Assembly (NCBI RefSeq): GCF_000620085.1
Contig: NZ_JHVJ01000004.1
Coordinates: forward strand, 263,387 to 327,386
Reading direction: 5' to 3'
DNA length: 64,000 nt
Origin: Marinobacterium jannaschii DSM 6295
Lineage (GTDB): Bacteria; Pseudomonadota; Gammaproteobacteria; Pseudomonadales; Balneatricaceae
The position numbers and the translations under genes were made by a program. The notes under the pieces were generated by a model, which saw only the letters and a list, made by a program, of their open reading frames with translations, had not been told where the DNA came from and did no database searches. This document shows, in pieces, positions 43,831 to 52,728 of this stretch (its first letter is position 1; every line of letters begins with the position of its first letter).

Positions 43831-44321
43831 TACTTCACCTCCACAGCGACAGTGGTCAGCTCATCAACCAGCTGATCGAATTTCTCCGGTGTCACGCGGC
43901 CGACAATCTCGTCACCGATACGGACAGAAGGGCCGCAGGCACAGTTACCGAGGCAGTACACCGGTTCCAGGCTGAACTCTTTGTCCAGAGTGGTGCCGTG
44001 GTAGCCTACGCCCAGCTTCTCTTTGACGTGGGCTTCCAGCGCACGTGATCCACGTGCCTGGCAGGCTTCAGCGCGGCAGATCTGCAGCGTGTTACGGCCC
44101 GGTGGCGTCTGGCGGAAGTGGTGGTAGAAAGTAATAACCCCATGCACTTCAGCACGGGTCTGGTTCAGGGCGTCTGCAATCATCGGAACCGCTTCAGGGG
44201 GAACATAGCCCTGAGAGTCCTGAATACCATGCAAAATGGGCAGCAGAGCGCCCGGTTTGTCTTTGAGTGAGGCGATCACTTCCTGCACCGCCTGAGGGTC
44301 CCATTGCGAGATGCCGCTCAT
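43830..44321 (-). CDS. fdsG: NAD-dependent formate dehydrogenase subunit gamma (NuoE-like)
   Basis: A 163-residue NuoE-like thioredoxin-fold protein with a 2Fe-2S site formed by Cys in ICRAEACQARGS and CLGNCACGPS. It is the first gene of the fds operon, facing a divergent regulator across 135 bases with inverted repeats. Structural partner of FdsB. Confidence 0.93.
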   Translation of the reverse strand: MSGISQWDPQAVQEVIASLKDKPGALLPILHGIQDSQGYVPPEAVPMIADALNQTRAEVHGVITFYHHFRQTPPGRNTLQICRAEACQARGSRALEAHVKEKLGVGYHGTTLDKEFSLEPVYCLGNCACGPSVRIGDEIVGRVTPEKFDQLVDELTTVAVEVK

Positions 44322-44358
44322 AATCTCTCACCTTTCAAGCATTTATAGTTCTTATCGG

Positions 44359-44390
44359 CATTAAATATGTACAAAAGTGCATATTTAATG
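44359..44390. promoter_or_regulatory. inverted repeat, fds operator 1
   Basis: CATTAAATATG, ten bases, CATATTTAATG: perfect 11-bp arms. It sits between fdsG and the divergent ModE-like regulator, 38 bases before the fdsG ATG. A second, shorter copy with the same 10-base spacing is at 44444-44465. Confidence 0.75.
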
Positions 44391-44443
44391 GTTAATTTTT
44401 CGTCATTGATGGGGCAAACTTAGCATTAGTAGGGGTTTTAAGA

Positions 44444-44465
44444 AATATGAAAACATATGCATATT
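44444..44465. promoter_or_regulatory. inverted repeat, fds operator 2
   Basis: AATATG, ten bases, CATATT. The inner half-sites and spacing equal operator 1. It overlaps the start codon of the regulator gene (44457), which suggests autoregulation or a downstream real start. Confidence 0.6.
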
Positions 44466-45542
44466 AAAAAAGTTCAGGTTGTTCCCACCTGGTCATTCCG
44501 TGACGAAAGCGGTAATCAGCTCGACCCGCAACTGTTTAAGCTGCTGCGGGCGCTGGAAAGTCACCGCAAACTGACTGCGGCGGCCCGGGAGGCAGACATA
44601 TCTTATCGCCACGGCTGGAATCTGCTGAACAAGTGGGCGGCCTTTTTCGGTACGCCGCTGGTCGAGTTGCAGAAGGGCAAGGGCGCCTGGCTGACCCCGC
44701 TGGGTGAGAAGTTACTCTGGGCGGAGAAGCGGGTAATTGCCAGACTGGAGCCGCAGTTGGATAACCTGGCGTCGGAACTGAATATGGAGATCTCCCGTAC
44801 TCTCGAAGGGGTGCGTCCACAGTTGCGCCTGCATGCCAGTCATGGTTATGCGGTGGCATTATTGCCGCGCTTTGCTGATCAGCTGGAACTGGACCTGCAA
44901 TATGTCAGTGCCGAAGATGCGCTGGCGGCGCTGAATCGCGGTAGCTGTGATGTGGCTGGCTTTCATGTGCCGATGGAGATGATCAGCGATAAGCTGGCAC
45001 AAACCTACAGTAACTACCTGAAACCACGCGGCCATAAAATCATCCGCTTTATCAGCCGGCGTCAGGGACTGATCGTCAAACCCGAAAATCCACTGAATAT
45101 AGACAGCGTTGTGGATCTGGCCAGTCATGAGGTGCGCTTTATTAACCGCCAGAAAGACTCCGGTACCCGTGCCCTGCTGGATGAATTGCTGGTCCGGCAG
45201 GGAATCAGCGCGGCTGCTATCGACGGATACCTGAGTGAGGAGTTTACCCATTCGGCGGTGGCGGCCTATGTGGCCTCGGGTATGGCGGATGTCGGCTTTG
45301 GCGTTGAGGCCGCTGCCGAACAGTTCGGACTGGGCTTTGTCCCCGTCACCACTGAATATTATCTGATGGTCTGTCATCAGCGGGCGCTGGAACAGGAAGC
45401 CACCCAGCGCCTGATACAGCTGATTCGGGGGGATGCGTTCCAGCAGGCCGTCGCTGAATTGCCGGGTTACCGGCCGGATCATTGCGGTGAAGTGATATCA
45501 GTAGAGGAGATGTTTGACTGGTATCAAAAGGGAAGTGCATAG
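44457..45542 (+). CDS. ModE/LysR-like regulator with periplasmic-binding-type domain, likely fds regulator
   Basis: A 361-residue regulator. The N-terminal winged helix (KLTAAAREADISYRHGWNLL) is of the ModE/LysR type. The rest is a type-2 periplasmic-binding-protein domain (SHGYAVALLPRFADQLEL ... HSAVAAYVASGMADVGFGVE) related to molybdate/tungstate-binding proteins. Such fusions are often found beside molybdoenzyme genes, so it may report molybdate or formate. It diverges from the fds operon and two AATATG/CATATT inverted repeats lie between them. The ribosome binding site of the ATG at 44457 is poor. Confidence 0.82.
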   Translation: MHIKKVQVVPTWSFRDESGNQLDPQLFKLLRALESHRKLTAAAREADISYRHGWNLLNKWAAFFGTPLVELQKGKGAWLTPLGEKLLWAEKRVIARLEPQLDNLASELNMEISRTLEGVRPQLRLHASHGYAVALLPRFADQLELDLQYVSAEDALAALNRGSCDVAGFHVPMEMISDKLAQTYSNYLKPRGHKIIRFISRRQGLIVKPENPLNIDSVVDLASHEVRFINRQKDSGTRALLDELLVRQGISAAAIDGYLSEEFTHSAVAAYVASGMADVGFGVEAAAEQFGLGFVPVTTEYYLMVCHQRALEQEATQRLIQLIRGDAFQQAVAELPGYRPDHCGEVISVEEMFDWYQKGSA

Positions 45543-45698
45543 GGAGGGCTGTCAGTGATAAGCGCGGTACAGATTTTCGGCTAGACTGTTGCATGCAATT
45601 AACAGTTGTAAAGCTTTCGTTATAGCTATTTGTTAGTTGGTTTGCGCCGTTTAATCGTTATAATTTCTGATCGAATTTTTTCAGGTACTTTGAGGCTG

Positions 45699-46928
45699 AT
45701 GCAAAAAGGGCGTAGAGAGCTAATCCGGGCGGTGGCACAGGGTCTGATCGCGGCTGTACTGATGACCGCAGGAACTGTTCAGGCAGACCCTGAGACGGAT
45801 CTTCCCTACGGGGTCGCTAAGGGTAACGAAGAACTGCTGGTAAAGAGCCTGCAGAACCTGCGCGCCCATGACTTCGACGGGGCGTTGCAGAGTATTGAAG
45901 CCCTGACCGCACAGCGCCCTGATTTTCGTCTGGCCCAGCTGGTGTATGCCGATCTGATCGCCTCCAGGGGGGCCGCCCTGACCGGAATCGGCAATCAGAG
46001 CGCCGACCAGGATAAGCTGAAGGGGCTTATCTCCGAAGCAAAGGCGCGTCTGCTGATCGAGATGGAGAAGCCGTCCGCCGATATGGTACCGCAGGCGATG
46101 GTGATGCTGGGTGAAGATCAGCCGTCGGTCATCGTGATTGATACTCGCCTTTCGCGCCTGTTTCTGTTCGAAAACAGGGCCGGGCAGCCGCATCTGATCA
46201 AGGACTTTTATATCTCCTATGGTCGTGGCGGTGTGCGCAAGGAAAAGCGGGGGGACCTGAAAACGCCGCTGGGCGTCTACTTTGTTACCAACCGGCTGGA
46301 GGATCGCCAGCTACCTTCCCGATATGGCTCGGGTGCGCTGCCAATCAACTACCCTAATGTCTGGGATGCCCGGCACGGCCGCACCGGCAGCGGTATCTGG
46401 GTGCATGGCTCGCCACTGGAAACCTACAGCCGCTCGCCGCTGGCCAGCGAAGGCTGTATCTCTCTGACTAATCCGGACTTTGTGGAACTGGATAGTCTGG
46501 TGGATATTCGCAATACGCCGGTGCTGATCGGTGAAAATGTGCGCTGGATGCAACGCGGCGACTGGCTGGCTCAGCAACAGGAGTTCAGTGGTTTGTTGCA
46601 GGACTGGAAACAGGTCTGGGAGGCACGAGATCTGGAGCGTTTCCTGACCTACTACTCGCCAGGCTATAAAGACAGTCTCGGTGGTATCAAAACCTTCAGT
46701 GGCCGTAAGACCCGGGCGATAAAAGCCAAGAGCTACATCCGGGTGAAGATGGACAATGTCAGCCTGTTCCGCTATCCGGATAATCCGGACCTGATGGTCG
46801 CGACTTTTCATCAGGACTATGAGAGCTCTAACTACAACGGCACTATGATCAAGCGCCAGTACTGGGTGCGTGAAGAGGGACGCTGGCGAATCAGCTATGA
46901 AGGTAAGCCGTCACGTGGCCGTCAATAA
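45699..46928 (+). CDS. L,D-transpeptidase (YkuD) with Cds6-type C-terminal domain
   Basis: A 409-residue exported protein. Signal peptide at residues 1-28 (LIAAVLMTAGTVQA), a helical region, then a YkuD catalytic domain with the motif HG...GSGIWVHGSP followed by SEGCISL (His and Cys active residues), and a C-terminal NTF2-like domain (residues about 300-409). YkuD enzymes crosslink peptidoglycan or attach lipoproteins; amidase-type members remove such links. I prefer the ATG at 45699 with GAGG upstream, because the signal peptide begins there; a TTG start at 45630 is possible. The C-terminal domain is shared with the neighbour on the opposite strand. Confidence 0.82.
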   Translation: MQKGRRELIRAVAQGLIAAVLMTAGTVQADPETDLPYGVAKGNEELLVKSLQNLRAHDFDGALQSIEALTAQRPDFRLAQLVYADLIASRGAALTGIGNQSADQDKLKGLISEAKARLLIEMEKPSADMVPQAMVMLGEDQPSVIVIDTRLSRLFLFENRAGQPHLIKDFYISYGRGGVRKEKRGDLKTPLGVYFVTNRLEDRQLPSRYGSGALPINYPNVWDARHGRTGSGIWVHGSPLETYSRSPLASEGCISLTNPDFVELDSLVDIRNTPVLIGENVRWMQRGDWLAQQQEFSGLLQDWKQVWEARDLERFLTYYSPGYKDSLGGIKTFSGRKTRAIKAKSYIRVKMDNVSLFRYPDNPDLMVATFHQDYESSNYNGTMIKRQYWVREEGRWRISYEGKPSRGRQ

Positions 46929-47053
46929 CATTGCCGCTTAGCTGACGCTGGTCTCTGCCGGTCAGCCCCCGCCGAAACTGTCCCGCTGACGTGCTGCCAT
47001 AAATTTTCTGTAAGTCGCTACTGCCAATATCTGCGGTCAGAGAGAGCCCCTGT

Positions 47054-48637
47054 CTACAGGGATTTCTCTCTGACAATGCGCCAGCCATCATCCAGCAGGA
47101 TCAGCTGAATCTGCTTCTGGGTGCGATCGCTGTAGTTATCCGAACTGTAGCGCTGCATAAACAGTACATCGGCCTGTTTGCCGGAGCGCAGGTAAACCTT
47201 AATATCACTCAGTTCCACCTTGATAAAACTCGGCCGGGTCAGGCGGCTGTGGCGCTGGCGCTTCCAGCGTTCATGGCTGAGTCCGTTGTCGGGACGGTAG
47301 TCCGGCGCATAGGCCGCGATATAGTCTTCAACATCCTGTCTCTGCCAGGCGTCGGCCCAGAACCGGACCCGCCGTAACGCAGATTCTTTCAACTCTGCCG
47401 CGGTCAGCTCCTTTGCCTCGGTTACTACTGATGGCGCTGCTGTGTTTGTCGGGGCCTCGGCCTCGGCGTTATCCGCTGCAGCGTTCTCCCCGGTATCGGT
47501 TGCGGCAATCACCGCTTGCGGTTGTGAAGCGGCTTGCGCTGGAACCTCAGCTGATCTGACTGCAGAGTCTGCTGCAGTAACTGTCTCGCTGACAGCCGGC
47601 TCGGGTGACTGCTGCGGTTCGGTGGCTGGCGCGGAATCCGTTTCATTGCCGCTGCTGGCCTGTTCAGGGCGGCTCACCGGTTCAGCATTATCAGCGTCTG
47701 TTGCAACGGCAGTGGCTGGGCTGCGGGTTTCAGCCTGAGTTTCGCTATCGGCATTTACCTGCTGCTCTATGCGGGCCAGCGTTGCGATGATCTCCTGCTC
47801 GGAGCTGTCGGGCTCTGCCGTAGCCTGTTGGCTGTCCTGACCCAGACTATCGCTGGCGGCAACCGCTGTATCCGCAGCAGTGTCTGCAGTTGTGTCCTGC
47901 GGCTGGCTGGTCTGTGCCGCGGCCAGTTCCGCGACGGTTTCGCTGACACTCTTAGCCGGTATAAAGGGCAGTGGTCCCGGGGACTGTTGCTTGCCTTCCA
48001 TGCTCAGGGCCGCCATTTGTGGCGCGATCACCTGGGTTTCAAGATCCAGCGCCTTGCTGTAGGCCTGAGAAGCCATAGTGGCATAGAGCTCACTGAGGTT
48101 CTTCTGCACATTGGCGTAGCTTGGGTGGGTATCAAATGCCTTCAGCAAAGTGTCCACCGCAGCTTTGTAGTCGCCACGGGCGGCGATCAGTACCGCCATA
48201 TTATTCAGCGGCTCAGGCCGTTCCGGATGGTCGCTGATCAGCTGTTTCAGAAGCGCTTCTGCCTCAGTCTGTTTGTTCAGCTGCAGCAGGATCTGGGAAC
48301 GGGTGAGCCGGGCAGAGAAATGCTCTGGCTGGCTGAGCAGCAGGGTATCGACATTCTCAAGTGCCTGCTTTGGAAAACCGTCGCTGGCCAGTTGCTGGAT
48401 ATTTGCCAGCTCTTTATCCAGTGAAGGCTGCACTACTGCAGGTTGTGGCTCTGGTTTGGTCAGGGTTTCGGTGGTAGCGGGTTCGGAGATGACTGTGATT
48501 GCCGTTGAGGGGGTGTCTGATCCGGTTGTCGCCGGCATGGGTGGCTTGTACGTCAGAGCATATACACCGGCACCGGTCAGTGCAGCGGCGATGGCTGCAA
48601 CAATCCATGTTTTTCGCGCAACAGGTTGAGTAGGCAT
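47054..48637 (-). CDS. TPR protein with Cds6-type C-terminal domain
   Basis: A 527-residue protein. A single membrane anchor (WIVAAIAAALTGAGVYALTY, residues 8-27), a TPR region at about residues 75-185 (LLLSQPEHFSARLTRSQILL, then LNNMAVLIAARGDYKAAVDT), a long acidic Ala/Thr/Glu/Ser-rich low-complexity region (about 240-400), and a C-terminal NTF2-like domain. The last domain resembles the end of the adjacent L,D-transpeptidase and the Cds6 family. Probably anchored in the inner membrane with its bulk in the periplasm, in cell-wall maintenance. No motif identifies an enzymatic activity. Confidence 0.75.
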   Translation of the reverse strand: MPTQPVARKTWIVAAIAAALTGAGVYALTYKPPMPATTGSDTPSTAITVISEPATTETLTKPEPQPAVVQPSLDKELANIQQLASDGFPKQALENVDTLLLSQPEHFSARLTRSQILLQLNKQTEAEALLKQLISDHPERPEPLNNMAVLIAARGDYKAAVDTLLKAFDTHPSYANVQKNLSELYATMASQAYSKALDLETQVIAPQMAALSMEGKQQSPGPLPFIPAKSVSETVAELAAAQTSQPQDTTADTAADTAVAASDSLGQDSQQATAEPDSSEQEIIATLARIEQQVNADSETQAETRSPATAVATDADNAEPVSRPEQASSGNETDSAPATEPQQSPEPAVSETVTAADSAVRSAEVPAQAASQPQAVIAATDTGENAAADNAEAEAPTNTAAPSVVTEAKELTAAELKESALRRVRFWADAWQRQDVEDYIAAYAPDYRPDNGLSHERWKRQRHSRLTRPSFIKVELSDIKVYLRSGKQADVLFMQRYSSDNYSDRTQKQIQLILLDDGWRIVREKSL

Positions 48638-48729
48638 AGATCCAAGTGAAGCTATAGGTTTCTGAAATGGCGCATAGTATAACTGCTATAGGATGACAGC
48701 TGTATCCTATAGCAGCAGATCGGTGATGG

Positions 48730-49347
48730 TTAACGCTGGGATGCGGTTGACAGTGCCAGGCCGGCGGCAATCAGTGCACTGCCGGTAACCCGCCCCTGCA
48801 TGCGTACGGCTTTCTCTTTTTTCAATAGCGGCCGCAGGCGTGAGGAGAGCAGGCTGTATCCGGTCATCACGGCCCAGTCGACCCCGGTCAGGGTGAGGCC
48901 GATGACCAGCATCTGCACCAGCTGAGGCTCGGCCGGATTCAGAAACTGCGGTACCAGGGCCACCAGAAATACCATCCCCTTGGGGTTGGTGATATTGATC
49001 AGCAGGCTCTGCAGGAAGGCTTTCCTGCCACCGGCACGGGGGCCGCTGTCCAGATCCAGTCCGCCGCGCTGGCGCCACTGCTGGATGCCGAGCCAGATCA
49101 GGTAGGCGACACCCACCCATTTGATCAGATTGAACAGGGTCATTGAAGTGGCGACCAGGCTGCCAAGGCCGACCGCGACCACAATAAACTGCACGCCATA
49201 GCCACTGATCAGGCCGAGGATAGCTGGCTGGGCACGCAGGGGGCCATGGCTGATGCCGTAACTCATGGCGGTGACAGCACCGGCACCGGGCGAGAGGCTG
49301 ATCAGTATAGAGGCGGCTAACAGGGTCAGCCAGATTTCAATTGACAT
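48730..49347 (-). CDS. RhtB/LysE family amino acid exporter
   Basis: A 205-residue, six-helix inner-membrane exporter of the RhtB/LysE family; ISLSPGAGAVTAMSYGISHG at residues about 17-36 and LLINITNPKGMVFLVALVPQ near 115 are its hallmarks. E. coli relatives (RhtB, RhtC, LeuE) export homoserine, threonine or leucine. Single gene; the substrate is unknown. ATG start. Confidence 0.88.
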   Translation of the reverse strand: MSIEIWLTLLAASILISLSPGAGAVTAMSYGISHGPLRAQPAILGLISGYGVQFIVVAVGLGSLVATSMTLFNLIKWVGVAYLIWLGIQQWRQRGGLDLDSGPRAGGRKAFLQSLLINITNPKGMVFLVALVPQFLNPAEPQLVQMLVIGLTLTGVDWAVMTGYSLLSSRLRPLLKKEKAVRMQGRVTGSALIAAGLALSTASQR

Positions 49348-49366
49348 GTTATGTTCCCTAAAACAA

Positions 49367-49390
49367 AACAGCCACCCGAAGGTGGCTGTT
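49367..49390 (-). terminator. terminator of purD
   Basis: AACAGCCACC / GGTGGCTGTT with a tetraloop, followed on the minus strand by TTTTGTTTT. It lies 25 bases after the purD stop. Confidence 0.9.
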
Positions 49391-49415
49391 GGATAATCAA
49401 CTCAGCGTCGCTTCG

Positions 49416-50702
49416 TTACTCGCCTTGTTCGCGGGCAATCGCACGGTAGGCGATATCGTTACGGTAGAAGGCTCCGTCCCAATTGACCTGTTTAACCAGA
49501 TCATAGGCGCGTTGCTGAGCTTCGGTAACCGTATCGCCCAGTGCAGTAACGCAGAGTACGCGGCCGCCTGCAGTGACAACTTTGCCGTCTTCCAGCTTAG
49601 TGCCAGCGTGGAAAATCTTAGTGCCTTCAGGGCATTCCGCAGGGGCTGTGATCTCAGCACCTTTGGCATAGCTACCCGGGTAGCCGCCAGCGGCCATCAC
49701 GACACCGACAGAACGACGAGAATCCCACTCAATGCTGGTCTGGTCAAGCTTCTGTTCCAGGGCCGCCAGGCACAGCTGGCTCAGGCTGGATTTCAGGCGC
49801 AGCATGATCGGCTGGGTTTCAGGGTCGCCGAAACGGCAGTTGTACTCGATAACCTTCGGCGTTCCGTCCGCTGTGATCATCAGGCCGGCGTATAGGAAAC
49901 CGGTGTATTCATTGCCTTCTTCCGCCATACCGCGGATGGTTGGCATGATCACCTCATCCATTGCCCGCTGATGGATTTCCGGCGTTACTACCGGGGCAGG
50001 GGAGTAAGCGCCCATGCCGCCGGTATTCGGGCCGGTATCGCCGTCGCCTACACGCTTATGGTCCTGGCTGGTGGCCATTGGCAGTACATTCTTACCATCG
50101 ACCATGACGATGAAAGAGGCTTCTTCGCCTTCGAGGAACTCTTCGATCACCACGCGGCTGCCGGCATCGCCAAAGGCATTGCCAGCCAGCATATCCTTGA
50201 TCGCGTTCTCGGCTTCTTCCAGGGTCATCGCAACGATAACGCCTTTGCCCGCAGCCAGGCCGTCGGCTTTAACCACGATCGGAGCGCCTTTCTCGCGCAC
50301 GTAGGCGATTGCCGGATCGATCTCGGTGAAGTTCTGGTACTCTGCCGTTGGGATCTTGTGACGGGCCAGGAAGTCTTTGCTGAATGCTTTGGAGCCTTCC
50401 AGCTGGGCCGCGCCAGAGGTTGGGCCGAAGATCGCCAGACCGAGGCTCTGGAAATGGTTCACAACACCGGCAACCAGCGGTGCTTCAGGGCCGACGATGG
50501 TCAGGTCGATACTGTTTTCCTGCGCGAAAGCCGACAGGCCTTCCAGATCCATCACATCGATAGCAACGTTCTGCAGTTTATCTTCCTGTGCAGTCGCGGC
50601 GTTACCCGGAGCTACAAACACCTGCTCAACGGAATCGTCTTTCGCGGCTGCCCAGGCCAGTGCGTGTTCACGACCGCCGGAACCAATTACAAGTACTTTC
50701 AT
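49416..50702 (-). CDS. purD: phosphoribosylamine-glycine ligase
   Basis: A 428-residue ATP-grasp enzyme, GAR synthetase, second step of purine synthesis. Recognised from KVLVIGSGGREHALAWA at the N-terminus, VVKADGLAAGKGVIVA, and NTGGMGAYSPAPVVT. Follows purH on the same strand with a terminator-like hairpin between them (50729-50760). Full length. Confidence 0.97.
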   Translation of the reverse strand: MKVLVIGSGGREHALAWAAAKDDSVEQVFVAPGNAATAQEDKLQNVAIDVMDLEGLSAFAQENSIDLTIVGPEAPLVAGVVNHFQSLGLAIFGPTSGAAQLEGSKAFSKDFLARHKIPTAEYQNFTEIDPAIAYVREKGAPIVVKADGLAAGKGVIVAMTLEEAENAIKDMLAGNAFGDAGSRVVIEEFLEGEEASFIVMVDGKNVLPMATSQDHKRVGDGDTGPNTGGMGAYSPAPVVTPEIHQRAMDEVIMPTIRGMAEEGNEYTGFLYAGLMITADGTPKVIEYNCRFGDPETQPIMLRLKSSLSQLCLAALEQKLDQTSIEWDSRRSVGVVMAAGGYPGSYAKGAEITAPAECPEGTKIFHAGTKLEDGKVVTAGGRVLCVTALGDTVTEAQQRAYDLVKQVNWDGAFYRNDIAYRAIAREQGE

Positions 50703-50728
50703 CTTTATAGAATCCTTTAAGACTAAAA

Positions 50729-50760
50729 AAGCCCGGGCTGGTCAAAACCAATCCGGGCTT
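50729..50760 (-). terminator. intercistronic terminator between purH and purD
   Basis: AAGCCCGG...ACCA stem with partner to 50760 and a T-run on the minus strand (TTTTTTAG). It lies in the 102-base gap after purH, so purD probably depends on readthrough or its own promoter. Confidence 0.8.
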
Positions 50761-50804
50761 CAGGCTTTCAGGCTTGCAGCTGCAAGCTTACAGCTGATGC
50801 CCCG

Positions 50805-52385
50805 TTAGTGACGGAAATGGCGCATGCCAGTAAAGACCATCGCAATGCCTGCTTCGTCAGCCGCATCGATGACTTCCTGATCGCGCATAGAACCGCCCGG
50901 CTGGATGATCGCTTTAATGCCGGCAGCAGCTGCGGCATCGATACCATCGCGGAACGGGAAGAAGGCATCAGATGCCATCACGGAACCTTCAACCTGCAGG
51001 CCTTCGTCGGCGGCTTTGATACCGGCGATCTTGGCGCTGTAGACGCGGCTCATCTGGCCTGCACCTACGCCGATGGTCATGCCATCTTTAGCGTAAACAA
51101 TGGCGTTGGATTTAACAGACTTCGCCACTTCCCAGCAGAACATCAGGTCACGCAGCTCTTCTTCGGAAGGCTGGCGCTTGGAAACCACTTTCAGTTCAGA
51201 CTGTTCAACCTTGCCCAGGTCGCGATCCTGAACCAGCAGGCCGCCATTCACTCGCTTGTAGTCCAGGCCGGTTGCGCGTTCGCCAGACCATTCGCCGCAT
51301 TCCAGTAGGCGCACGTTTGGTTTGCTGGCAGCCACTTCTGCAGCCGCTGCAGAGATGGACGGTGCGATGATCACCTCAACGAACTGGCGCTCGATGATCG
51401 CTTTCGCGGTTGCTTCGTCCAGCTCACGGTTGAAGGCGATGATGCCGCCAAAGGCAGAGGTCGGATCTGTCTTGAAGGCGCGCTCGTACGCTTCCAGGAT
51501 GTCGCCGCCAAGGGCAACGCCACATGGGTTGGCGTGCTTAACGATAACGCAGGCCGGTTCAGCAAAGGCTTTCACTGCTTCCAGTGCTGCATCAGTGTCG
51601 GCAACGTTGTTGTAAGACAGCGCTTTACCCTGCAGCTGCTTCGCAGTAGCGATGCTGGCTTCAGCCGGGTTGGCTTCAACGTAGAAGGCTGCACGCTGGT
51701 GAGGGTTCTCACCGTAACGCATGTCCTGTGCCTTGATGAACTGGGTGTTGAAGGTGCGAGGGAAGTCTGCCGGAGCTTCTGCTTCGCCTTCAACGATAGC
51801 GCCGAGGTAGTTGGCGATCATGCCGTCGTACATGGCGGTGTGCTCGAAAGCTTTTACCGCCAGGTCGAAGCGTGTGCCCATCGCCAGGCCTTCGTTCGCA
51901 TCCAGTTCGCTGATGATGCTGTCGTAATCGCTGGCATTCACAACGATAGCCACGTCTTTGTGGTTTTTCGCTGCTGAGCGCACCATGGTTGGGCCGCCGA
52001 TATCGATATTTTCGATCGCCATTGGCAGATCGCAATCGGGACGGGCGATAGTCTGTGCAAACGGATACAGGTTAACCACAACCATATCGATCGGGTTAAT
52101 ACCGTGTTCACTCATTACCGCATCGTCCTTGCCGCGACGACCCAGGATGCCGCCGTGAACTTTTGGATGCAGAGTCTTTACACGGCCATCCATCATCTCA
52201 GGGAAACCGGTGTAATCAGAGACTTCAACTGCAGGAATGTTGTTTTCCTTCAGCAGTTTGAAAGTTCCGCCGGTGGAGAGGATTTCAACGCCGCGAGAGC
52301 TCAGCGCCTGAGCAAACTCTACGATGCCGGTTTTGTCGGATACGCTGATCAGCGCACGACGAACAGGAGTGGTATTCTCTGCCAT
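50805..52385 (-). CDS. purH: bifunctional AICAR transformylase/IMP cyclohydrolase
   Basis: A 526-residue PurH. N-terminal IMP cyclohydrolase ([20 protein letters not shown]) and C-terminal AICAR transformylase with [10 protein letters not shown] and the catalytic region ending [20 protein letters not shown]. It carries out the last two steps of purine synthesis. Downstream of dusB-fis, the usual place in Pseudomonas relatives. Confidence 0.97.
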   Translation of the reverse strand: MAENTTPVRRALISVSDKTGIVEFAQALSSRGVEILSTGGTFKLLKENNIPAVEVSDYTGFPEMMDGRVKTLHPKVHGGILGRRGKDDAVMSEHGINPIDMVVVNLYPFAQTIARPDCDLPMAIENIDIGGPTMVRSAAKNHKDVAIVVNASDYDSIISELDANEGLAMGTRFDLAVKAFEHTAMYDGMIANYLGAIVEGEAEAPADFPRTFNTQFIKAQDMRYGENPHQRAAFYVEANPAEASIATAKQLQGKALSYNNVADTDAALEAVKAFAEPACVIVKHANPCGVALGGDILEAYERAFKTDPTSAFGGIIAFNRELDEATAKAIIERQFVEVIIAPSISAAAAEVAASKPNVRLLECGEWSGERATGLDYKRVNGGLLVQDRDLGKVEQSELKVVSKRQPSEEELRDLMFCWEVAKSVKSNAIVYAKDGMTIGVGAGQMSRVYSAKIAGIKAADEGLQVEGSVMASDAFFPFRDGIDAAAAAGIKAIIQPGGSMRDQEVIDAADEAGIAMVFTGMRHFRH

Positions 52386-52418
52386 GGTCTATATCGTTCC
52401 GATAGTATTTGAATGCGG

Positions 52419-52706
52419 TTACAGCAGGCCGTACTGCTTCAGCTTCTTGCGCAGTGTGCCGCGGTTCAGGCCCAGTACCTGGGAGGCACGGGTCTGATTG
52501 TCCTTGGTGTAAGCCATGACGGTTTCAAACAGCGGTGCTTCTATTTCGGCCAGAACCATCTGATAAACGTCGGTTACAGGCTGTCCGTCCAGTTGGCGAA
52601 AGTAATTTGTCAAAGACTGATGCACGCAGTCACGCAGCGTCTCCTGGGTAACTTCAGGGTTAGCTTGAGGTGCAATAGTCGGTTTGGTGATGTCTTTGTA
52701 TTCCAC
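52419..52706 (-). CDS. fis: DNA-binding protein Fis
   Basis: A 95-residue Fis, nucleoid-associated factor for inversion stimulation. The C-terminal helix-turn-helix [20 protein letters not shown] is practically that of E. coli. The longer, variable N-terminus starts with GTG, for which the ribosome binding site is weak; this may matter as Fis is strongly growth-phase controlled. Downstream of dusB in the classical dusB-fis operon (22-base gap). Confidence 0.96.
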   Translation of the reverse strand: MEYKDITKPTIAPQANPEVTQETLRDCVHQSLTNYFRQLDGQPVTDVYQMVLAEIEAPLFETVMAYTKDNQTRASQVLGLNRGTLRKKLKQYGLL

Positions 52707-52728
52707 TGTGAATATGTATCCAAGTCTG

